From CAYFJV01 sp964460605 (GTDB lineage Archaea; Nanobdellota; Nanobdellia; Woesearchaeales; GW2011-AR9), in contig CAYWPT010000010.1 in assembly GCA_964460605.1 (NCBI GenBank), positions 1 to 28,259 on the forward strand: a stretch of 28,259 nt of DNA, written 5' to 3'. The number at the start of each line of letters is the position of its first letter. Positions within the stretch are counted from its first letter, which is position 1. Shown here piece after piece: positions 22,647-28,259 of this stretch. The notes beneath the pieces were generated by a model that was not told where the DNA came from, ran no database searches, and was given only the letters and a program-made list of their open reading frames with translations. The position numbers were made by a program, and so were the translations under genes.

Positions 22647-23654
22647 TCATAGAATGAATGTGTGTGTCCACAAAGAGACCCATTTTTGTGTGGACATACG
22701 AAGTGATTCAACTATTTTTTCTAAGATGTAATTGGCAAGCGGTTTAGGATCTCCATCTCTAGCAACTTCCATAAGATCAGTGTATTCTATATGTTCTTTA
22801 CTTGGAAAGTTAATGGGAGCAAAATCCTCTTTTATGAGTATCCAATTGAATAGCAAGCGAGAAACTCTTCCATTCCCATCAATAAATGGGTGAACCACAA
22901 TGAAAGACCAATGAAATAATATGGCAGCTTCTATTCTCGAAAGTTTACTTTTATTATAGTCCTCAATGAGCCTTGAGACTAATTCTCGTATATTTCTTCC
23001 TCCTTTTGGAGGAAAATGTTTTGAGCCGGTCATAGCAACATCTTGCCCTCTCTTACGGTATGTTCCTTCATTCCTTTTATTCTTAAGAGTATTCTGAGTA
23101 ACAAGAAGGTGAAGTTTTAGAATGAAATCATGAGTGAGTTCTTTTTCATATTGCTGAATGAAGTTGTATGCTCTTCTTGTGTTTTCTATTTCATGTACCT
23201 CTCGTAGAGAGTGATTTTTTGGAATAATTCCCTTTGATAAGATCATCTCAGTTTCCTTAAGAGTTATTGTGTTTCCTTCAGAAGCATTTGTGTCATATGT
23301 ATACTTTATCAAGAATGATTTCCTCACTTTTTGTAAAATATCTTTATCAGTTAAAGATATCTTTTTTGTGTATTTTTTCTTTAGGGATTCTAACTTTTGT
23401 AATGTTGAATTTGGCAAAATTCTCCTTGTAAAATCTTCTTTAAGGATAAAAGGTTCTTTTTCAGTTTTTTCAATTATAGAAACTTTGGCATCCAAAATCT
23501 TTTCCCGTTTTTTAACAGCTTCTTTTAGCTTTTTTGGTGAGAGGTCAACCCCCAAGAAAACACGAACTTTTTTGTATTTAACACCAAGCCGAACAGTGTG
23601 TGTGAGATAATAATATTTTTTTCTCCCTCTTTTTTGGATCTCTGTGTAGGCCAT
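22647..23654 (-). CDS. fic: Fic-family AMP-transferase, class II (N-terminal inhibitory helix)
   Basis: Fic enzymes transfer AMP (sometimes another nucleotide or phosphate) from a nucleotide to a target protein hydroxyl. The core motif HPFIDGNGRVSR (255-266) is complete, with catalytic His255 and phosphate-binding Asn261 and Arg263/Arg266. TNASEG at 122-127 matches the inhibitory helix motif (S/T)xxxE(G/N), whose Glu126 would block ATP, as in class II Fic proteins that need no separate antitoxin. Residues 1-110 are a Lys-rich N-terminal domain unlike the common ones. The last 15 residues are encoded by a repeat and look non-conserved. The start at 23654 is preferred to 23675, which lies too near the TATA box at 23682-23691. 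Confidence 0.9.
   Translation of the reverse strand: MAYTEIQKRGRKKYYYLTHTVRLGVKYKKVRVFLGVDLSPKKLKEAVKKREKILDAKVSIIEKTEKEPFILKEDFTRRILPNSTLQKLESLKKKYTKKISLTDKDILQKVRKSFLIKYTYDTNASEGNTITLKETEMILSKGIIPKNHSLREVHEIENTRRAYNFIQQYEKELTHDFILKLHLLVTQNTLKNKRNEGTYRKRGQDVAMTGSKHFPPKGGRNIRELVSRLIEDYNKSKLSRIEAAILFHWSFIVVHPFIDGNGRVSRLLFNWILIKEDFAPINFPSKEHIEYTDLMEVARDGDPKPLANYILEKIVESLRMSTQKWVSLWTHTFIL
22665..22699. repeat. Dyad element copy 1, at the 3' end of fic
   Basis: TGTCCAC at the left and GTGGACATAC at the right are inverted arms around a 35-bp element. It aligns without gaps to copy 2 at 23667-23701 with 25 of 35 identities; nine left and ten right positions are identical. It lies in the last 18 codons of fic and about 45-80 nt upstream of the TATA box of the next gene. 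Confidence 0.7.
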
Positions 23655-23666
23655 ATTAAGATTATA

Positions 23667-23701
23667 TGTCCACAACTATTTAAACTTTTTGGTGGACATA
23701 C
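23667..23701. repeat. Dyad element copy 2, spanning the fic TATA box
   Basis: Arms TATGTCCAC and GTGGACATA (9 bp, perfect) flank an 18-nt spacer that contains the TATA box GTTTAAATAG for fic. A protein bound to both arms would block the promoter, so it is most simply an operator. Confidence 0.7.
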
Positions 23702-23841
23702 AAATTGGTCGTTAAGTACTAATCAAAAATATCTCGAAAATCATTTAGGACCTCTTCTTTCAATTCTGTCGGACAACTATCTAATAAGCTTTATTTGTGT
23801 ATTCTGTTATATGATTTTTAGTACAAATGGAGGCAAATAAT

Positions 23842-24105
23842 ATGAGTATACATATTTCCTTTCTGTTGCTTTTATTGGTAGTAGCAGAGATTAGTTTTGA
23901 TGAAGAACCCAGTGATGAAGGTGAGGCACAGTTCGATGAAATACTCTCACTTGTTATAAAAATCTATAATTTTATCAAATACCCAGTGTTGGTATTTCGC
24001 GTGATGATGCTTGTTTTTGCAGGAGTTAGTTATCTTATCTCTGGTGGGGAGCAATCTAAGAAAGAGAAAGAAAAGAAGAAGCTCTCTTGCTGGCAAAGAA
24101 GGTAA
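23842..24105 (+). CDS. Shortened VirB2/TrbC-like pilin candidate
   Basis: An 87-residue protein: hydrophobic N-terminus (residues 4-17), acidic linker, then a membrane segment VLVFRVMMLVFAGVSYLISGG followed by EQSKKEKEKKK. The run YLISGGEQSKKEKEKK is typical of VirB2/TrbC-type pilins, which then continue into a second membrane helix (AKK-LL--AIIG). Here the frame instead ends after KKKLSCWQRR, so the second helix is absent: a truncation, a frameshift, or a variant. The adjacent phospholipase D gene ends 20 nt further on. The start at 23842 has GGAGG about 9 nt upstream; the ATG at 23827 overlaps that site and is rejected. No other secretion genes are present. Confidence 0.5.
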   Translation: MSIHISFLLLLLVVAEISFDEEPSDEGEAQFDEILSLVIKIYNFIKYPVLVFRVMMLVFAGVSYLISGGEQSKKEKEKKKLSCWQRR

Positions 24106-24124
24106 AAGTTGGTTCTTATGTCAC

Positions 24125-25192
24125 TCAAGACAAACTAGCTTTCTCTTTAGCTTGACCAAAAACTTTATCAAATTCTTCTTCAAACAATGAAGCAATTTCC
24201 TTATTAGAAATTATTAACACATTCTCATCATTTCTCTTATCACCACTTGCAGTTGGATTAAAAGAACCAGTAACAACTATTTCTGAATCAATAATAAAGA
24301 CTTTATGATGCATGGTTTTTCCATTTGCATCCTTATAGATTTCAATCCCTTGGTAATTAAAAACATCCCAAGGAGAATATTGTGTAGCAGATCGAGCTTC
24401 TAAAACGCCTTTTACCTCTTTACCTTCATCATGTTTAATGAGTAAAACATTTTCAATACCATCATGTGTAAAAGAAAAAGTCATAAAGTGAATACTCCTT
24501 TCAGCTTCCTCCAAAATTTCCTTCACATTAAGTGCACAATCGTCTTCTGGACAAAATAAGTTAGTGATTCCAATCTCACCATAAGTATCATCTAATAGAA
24601 TGAAATTCTCTTGAGTAACCCGTTCACCTTTTTTAAACTCACCAGCATACAACTCTTCAAATTCATCTAAATAGTTATGAGCAATTGCTTTACTTTCAAT
24701 TATCATAATATTATTGTTATTATGTTCAGCACCATTCTCTGTAGGATTCATTGAACCTGTAAACACTTTTTCACCATCAATGACACAAAATTTGTTATGC
24801 ATGAAACCCCATCCATCCCAAACAACAAAAGGATGATCAAAATCTTCTAAATAAGTATTATCACTTACTACCTTGAAATCAATTGATGGGTCTGTTTCTA
24901 ACGATAACAGTTTATTATTAACTGATTCATAATCAATTTCATATAGGGCGCAATAAACTTGTTCTGCTGCTGTATCTAAAAATTCTAATAAAACATCATC
25001 ACAATTATCTTGTGGACAAAAATATAATCGGAACTCTCCGCTTTGTTCAATACTTGTTCTTACATCATTTGAAGAAACAGCTAAACCAGTGATAGCACTA
25101 TCAATAAACTCATTGATGTTAAATCCTGTAAAAATAAAGCTACTAAAAACGAATAAAACAATACCCAACAAAGCCCACGTCTTTTTCTTCAT
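24125..25192 (-). CDS. Membrane-anchored phospholipase D-like protein, two HKD motifs
   Basis: A protein of 355 residues with a hydrophobic N-terminal anchor (7-25). Two complete HKD motifs: His132-x-Lys134...Asp139 followed by GSMNP, and His295-x-Lys297...Asp302 followed by GSFNP, so one active site can form from both halves. Both halves start with a similar short acidic CPxDxCxxxx sequence (FCPQDNCDD near 58 and FCPEDDCAL near 213), an internal duplication. The family includes nucleases, phospholipases and cardiolipin synthases; the short length and exported position favour a Nuc-like nuclease or a phosphodiesterase at the cell surface. TTAATAAATAC lies about 30 nt upstream of the ATG. Confidence 0.9.
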   Translation of the reverse strand: MKKKTWALLGIVLFVFSSFIFTGFNINEFIDSAITGLAVSSNDVRTSIEQSGEFRLYFCPQDNCDDVLLEFLDTAAEQVYCALYEIDYESVNNKLLSLETDPSIDFKVVSDNTYLEDFDHPFVVWDGWGFMHNKFCVIDGEKVFTGSMNPTENGAEHNNNNIMIIESKAIAHNYLDEFEELYAGEFKKGERVTQENFILLDDTYGEIGITNLFCPEDDCALNVKEILEEAERSIHFMTFSFTHDGIENVLLIKHDEGKEVKGVLEARSATQYSPWDVFNYQGIEIYKDANGKTMHHKVFIIDSEIVVTGSFNPTASGDKRNDENVLIISNKEIASLFEEEFDKVFGQAKEKASLS

Positions 25193-25285
25193 ATAAAAAA
25201 GAGAACAATTTAGTATTTATTAATGTTAAGTATAAAGAAAATAATAAAATAAAAGAAATCTAAAAAAGCTCTGCTTAATTAGAAA

Positions 25286-25861
25286 TTAATTCTTTCTATC
25301 GTTTGCTCTTCGTGAAGGTCTAGCTTTTTCAAAACCTTTACCTTTACCACGCATACCACGTGATTTTCGAGCAGCTGACGTTTTTCCTGTGAAAGCTCTT
25401 GAATGATGCTTTTTATTCACAATCCAGTTAATTTTAGGATCTGATTTAATTACAGGGTGGTTTGGATCTACCATTACAATTTCATACCAATAGTATTTAC
25501 CATCTTCAGCTACGTAATAAGAATTTAGTACAACTAAGTTTGTAAATTTCTTAGCTGCTCTTTCTTGAGCGATAACTTGATAACTTTTTCTTAAAGTTAA
25601 TCTTGTAGTATATCTTTTAGGTCGTCTTCCACCAGATGCTTTTGGTTTTCTGTGACCACCACGAGAAACTCTTTGTCTAACAACAACATATCCTTGTTTT
25701 GCTTTGTAACCTAAGTTACGAGCTCTATCAATTCTAGTTGGTCTTTCGATTTTTAATGTTGAAGGATCTCTTCTCCAAGCGATTAATCTTTCTTTCCAAA
25801 GCTCACCTAAGTTTGCTTTTGGTCTTTTCCATACATTTCTTACATGTTTATATAATCCCAT
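25286..25861 (-). CDS. rpl15e: Ribosomal protein eL15
   Basis: A large-subunit protein found only in archaea and eukaryotes; it binds 23S rRNA. At 191 residues it is full length. The N-terminus MGLYKHVRNVWKRP, then RPTRIDRARNLGYKAKQGYVVVRQRVSRGG and the basic C-terminal tail SRAFTGKTSAARKSRGMRGKGKG are diagnostic. GGAG lies about 8 nt before the ATG as a ribosome site, so this message has a leader, unlike most others in the window. It places the sequence firmly among archaea. Confidence 0.97.
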   Translation of the reverse strand: MGLYKHVRNVWKRPKANLGELWKERLIAWRRDPSTLKIERPTRIDRARNLGYKAKQGYVVVRQRVSRGGHRKPKASGGRRPKRYTTRLTLRKSYQVIAQERAAKKFTNLVVLNSYYVAEDGKYYWYEIVMVDPNHPVIKSDPKINWIVNKKHHSRAFTGKTSAARKSRGMRGKGKGFEKARPSRRANDRKN

Positions 25862-25958
25862 TTTGTGTCTCCGGGCAGCTCATTGGCTTACCCCTTCTTG
25901 GATTCAGGCTTAAGCCCACATTTCCAATATAAGCTTAACAAAGCCATTCATTTATAAA
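25862..25958 (-). promoter_or_regulatory. eL15 promoter and leader with pairing potential
   Basis: Two TATA candidates: TTTATAAA at 25951-25958 (leader about 65 nt) and AAGCTTATATTGG at 25926-25938 (leader about 40 nt). The longer leader has the palindrome GGCTTAAGCC (25907-25916), whose GGCTTA can pair with TAAGCC nearer the start, and GGGC near GCCC beside the ribosome site. TTTATAAA is again self-complementary and could also serve the gene at 26013. Confidence 0.4.
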
Positions 25959-26012
25959 CATTTTGTCCATTTCAAGCTAAAATTTTTTAAAAAACAAGCT
26001 CTATCAAAGACT

Positions 26013-26486
26013 ATGCAAGGAAGAACCTTTATTATCCAAACACAGGGAACTTTAGAATCAAAAGAAAAAATAGAGCAATTGCTTAAAGCATTCCCTTCTA
26101 TCCTTAAATCACAAGCCCTCAATGAACCTGTAATTATAGAAAGGAAAGGAGAACCTTCTGGGTACACCGGTTTTATTGTAACAAATGCAAATAATATTAC
26201 TATTGATACTTTTAGCTTAGCAAAAAAGATTGAAGTGCACATTTATTCTTTCTTTAGAGATTTAGGAAATGAATCAATACACTTTTTATCAAGAGAATTA
26301 CAAATCCCATTAGATTTATTTAAAACCCAATTGATCTCAGATCGCTCAGGAAGAATTGAATGTCAAGAACCAAATTGTACAGATAAAGCAAACATGTCTT
26401 GGAACGGTTTGCATGTTTGTCAAGATCATTACGAACAACACAAAGCAAAAAGTGACTCAGATATCTTTGATATGAACAAATACTAA
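26013..26486 (+). CDS. AdoMet-decarboxylase-like fold with C-terminal zinc-site motif
   Basis: A protein of 157 residues. Residues 1-95 resemble the S-adenosylmethionine decarboxylase core: SGYTGFIVT, then NITIDTFSLAKKIEVHIYSF, in the place of the usual GxTAxxxLxESHIxIHTxPE...VDIxxC. The catalytic residues are not kept: the ESH triplet is Ala59-Asn60-Asn61 and the IHT His is Asp65, so pyruvoyl formation is not expected. Residues 114-142 hold Cys117, Cys122, Cys136 and His139 (with His134 nearby), a plausible zinc site in a compact CxxxxC...GLHVCxxH module. A binding or regulatory role is likely; the fold match is by eye. TTTTTTAAAAAA is centred 23 nt before the ATG. Confidence 0.45.
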   Translation: MQGRTFIIQTQGTLESKEKIEQLLKAFPSILKSQALNEPVIIERKGEPSGYTGFIVTNANNITIDTFSLAKKIEVHIYSFFRDLGNESIHFLSRELQIPLDLFKTQLISDRSGRIECQEPNCTDKANMSWNGLHVCQDHYEQHKAKSDSDIFDMNKY

Positions 26487-26517
26487 ACTTTATAATCTCT
26501 AAAATTTTTCTTAAACT

Positions 26518-27273
26518 ATGATTGAACTATTACTTACTGTGCTTGTCATTGCATTTATTCTTCAATTTATAGATGCATCTTTAGGTATGGGTTTTGGAAC
26601 AATGACTCCTATCCTTTTAATTTTTGGATATCCTCCTTTGCAAGTAATTCCTGCAGTGATCTTAGCAAGCGCAGTATTAAGCCTTCTGGCAGGTATTTGG
26701 CATCATTCTTTTGGTAACATTGATTTCTTTGAAAAAAAAGATTTCAAAATTACAAGCACCTTCATCCTTATTGGGATTTTTGCAGTAAGTATTGGAGCTT
26801 TCGTAGCTCTGAGCATTAATGAACTTTACCTTCAAATATATGTTGCTCTTTTAATTATAACAATCGGAGTAATTCTTATCTTGAAGAAAGGTGAACACAC
26901 ATTTTCTTGGCCACGTTTACTCATGTTCTCTTTAGTTGCTTCTTTTAATAAAGGAATCTCTGGTGAAGGTTATGGTCCAGTCTTAGCTAGCGGGCAAGTA
27001 TTCTCTGGAGTGAGTCCAAAAAAAGCAGTAGCGATAACTGCACTCTCAGAAGGTGTGATTAGTTTTTTTGGTGTTGCAACTTATTTTCTTTACATGGGAT
27101 TTGATGGGATAAACACTCCATTAATCATATCATTACTTTTTGGGGGAATTCTCGCATCACCTTTAGCAGCATATTTTGTGAAAAATACTGAACATAAAAA
27201 CATGAAATTACTTATGGCTTCTTTGAGTATACTCTCAGGTGTTTTACTTCTTGGAAAACTGCTTTTCTTTTAA
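26518..27273 (+). CDS. TauE/SafE-family membrane permease
   Basis: A protein of 251 residues with about eight membrane helices in two related halves. The start (AFILQFIDASLGMGFGTMTPILLIFGYPP) and the second-half start (VASFNKGISGEGYGPVLASGQVFSGVSPKKAVAITALSEG) are the conserved family repeats. Members export or take up sulfite, sulfonates and other organic anions; the substrate here is open. CTTTATAATC is centred about 26 nt before the ATG, so it is probably leaderless. No sulfur metabolism genes lie beside it. The stop precedes a separate promoter for the CBS protein. Confidence 0.9.
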   Translation: MIELLLTVLVIAFILQFIDASLGMGFGTMTPILLIFGYPPLQVIPAVILASAVLSLLAGIWHHSFGNIDFFEKKDFKITSTFILIGIFAVSIGAFVALSINELYLQIYVALLIITIGVILILKKGEHTFSWPRLLMFSLVASFNKGISGEGYGPVLASGQVFSGVSPKKAVAITALSEGVISFFGVATYFLYMGFDGINTPLIISLLFGGILASPLAAYFVKNTEHKNMKLLMASLSILSGVLLLGKLLFF

Positions 27274-27351
27274 AATCTAGACTCTAGTTTAGCAGTATTT
27301 ATATACATCTTCACTTAGTGAAATATATATAATAACGTGGGGGTATTTGAA

Positions 27352-28259
27352 ATGACTATTAGTACTTTAGTACGTAAGGATTTCTTAAAATTTGGAGTAG
27401 ATGACACTGTGCATGCCATGGTGAATAAATTAAAATTGAGTGGGAAAAGAAGCGCTCTTGTTTTCCATGACAATCACTATATTGGTGTTGTGAACAGAAG
27501 ACTTTTACTACGTAACAGTTTGAGTGTTGATAACGCAAGTTTGGCTAGATGTACCACGAAAACACCAATTATCCCTTATAATGCAGATTTACTTTCAACT
27601 GCTAAATTAATGTATGTGGGAAACTTACGATTCTTACCTGTTGAAAAGGATGGAGAGATTCAAGGAATCATTACTGCTTTGGATTTACTCAATGAACTTT
27701 CAACATCAGCTGTGATGCAAAAGTTACAATTATCTGATTTAAAATTAAGTAAACCTTTGCCTTTAAGAAAAAATGATAAATTAAGTACTGCTATTTCAAG
27801 CATGCAAAAAGATAAGATGGATCATATTCCTATTTTTGAAGGTAAAGAATTGCTTGGTGTGATTAGTTTAGGAAACTTAATGGACTATTTTGTCTATAAG
27901 GGCAAGAAAACATCAAGAGGAAATAAAGGAGTGGGCGTTGCTTCTTTTGAGAGAGTTAAATTATCCTCTCTACCTGCTTTATCTTTTGCTACAACAACAG
28001 AGCTTAAAACTATTACAAGAGATAGTACTTTGGCTTCTGCAATTAAGGAAATGAACAAACATAATGTGCGTGATTTAGTTGTAAAAGAAGGAGAAAAAGT
28101 CTTTGGATTAGTAACCGTAGGTGACATTCTAGCTCGTTTAGCTACACATCAATATGAAGCGAATGTAACTTTAGAATTAGTTGGTTTGGGTAAAACAATT
28201 GCTTCTGATTTTAGAAAAGAGCAAGTTGAAAAAGCAAAAAAAGATTATCCTACCTCAAT
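27352..28259 (+). CDS. CBS-domain protein with C-terminal extension, 3' truncated
   Basis: 302 residues are visible and the frame runs off the window. Four CBS units can be traced: from about 14 (DTVHAMVNKLK...VNRRLLLR), about 80 (LLSTAKLMYVGNLRFLPVEKDGEIQGIITALDLL), about 142 (LSTAISSMQKDKMDHIPIFEGKELLGVISLGNLM) and about 225 (LASAIKEMNKHNVRDLVVKEGEKVFGLVTVGDIL). CBS pairs bind adenosyl ligands such as AMP, ATP or AdoMet. After the last unit, NVTLELVGLGKTIASDFRKE begins a new domain, possibly of the ribosome hibernation (HPF) type seen in archaeal CBS fusions, but too little is visible to decide. GGGGGT lies about 8 nt before the ATG; TATA-like sequence occurs at 27296-27306 and at 27320-27331. 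Confidence 0.85.
   Translation, partial: MTISTLVRKDFLKFGVDDTVHAMVNKLKLSGKRSALVFHDNHYIGVVNRRLLLRNSLSVDNASLARCTTKTPIIPYNADLLSTAKLMYVGNLRFLPVEKDGEIQGIITALDLLNELSTSAVMQKLQLSDLKLSKPLPLRKNDKLSTAISSMQKDKMDHIPIFEGKELLGVISLGNLMDYFVYKGKKTSRGNKGVGVASFERVKLSSLPALSFATTTELKTITRDSTLASAIKEMNKHNVRDLVVKEGEKVFGLVTVGDILARLATHQYEANVTLELVGLGKTIASDFRKEQVEKAKKDYPTS

Noticed and set aside
22665..23701. Dyads around fic as attachment sites of an integrated cassette.
   Set aside because: Conservation is in the palindromic arms rather than a shared core, and copy 2 straddles a TATA box, which favours an operator.
1..28259. CRISPR arrays, rRNA genes and insertion sequences.
   Set aside because: No regularly spaced repeats, rRNA segments or transposase motifs were seen on either strand.

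Overview
The window looks like an AT-rich genome fragment from an uncultivated DPANN-type archaeon; Woesearchaeota or Pacearchaeota would fit, but this is inference from gene content. Archaeal markers are ribosomal protein eL15, a SpoVT/AbrB-PhoU fusion regulator, an Fcf1-like PIN protein, a NurA nuclease, a DUF1152 protein, a tRNA-Leu with bulge-helix-bulge introns, and many TATA boxes centred about 25-28 nt before the start codon, as expected for leaderless transcripts. A run of ten Ns at 4207-4216 shows that this is a scaffolded assembly.

Layout. 1-3200: the 3' part of a large Cys-rich surface protein, a LAGLIDADG endonuclease gene overlapping its tail, and a tRNA-Leu(UAA) with two introns. 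3200-5850: an APH/choline-kinase-like phosphotransferase and a PhoU-like regulator with a palindrome upstream. 5850-10050: small proteins, a membrane protein coupled to a PIN nuclease, inorganic pyrophosphatase, DUF1003, a helical protein and endonuclease III. 10050-14660: a class-2-like dihydroorotate dehydrogenase, a hydroxyacid dehydrogenase, a probable structured RNA, a thioredoxin-fold/membrane protein and a lipid-kinase-like protein. 14660-16780: thioredoxin behind tandem dyads, a small putative lipoprotein and NurA. 16780-21360: DUF1152-lysA-dapA divergent from lysC, the aspartate-to-lysine branch around one palindromic TATA box. 21360-24120: a degenerate receiver with a tiny upstream ORF, an unknown protein and a class II Fic protein with the same dyad element at both ends, then a shortened VirB2-like pilin candidate. 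24120-28259: a membrane-anchored phospholipase D-like protein, eL15, an AdoMetDC-like protein with a zinc-site tail, a TauE/SafE permease and a CBS protein running off the end.

The strongest non-coding observations are these. (1) The tRNA-Leu has a canonical 37/38 intron plus a second intron in the T-stem; removing both gives an 86-nt tRNA, and the second removal restores the T-stem. (2) A nested-helix element at 12072-12199 starts where a shared TATA box would place a transcript. (3) Two 35-bp dyads with near-identical arms sit at the two ends of fic. (4) Palindromic TATA boxes lie midway between divergent genes. No CRISPR array, rRNA or insertion sequence was seen.
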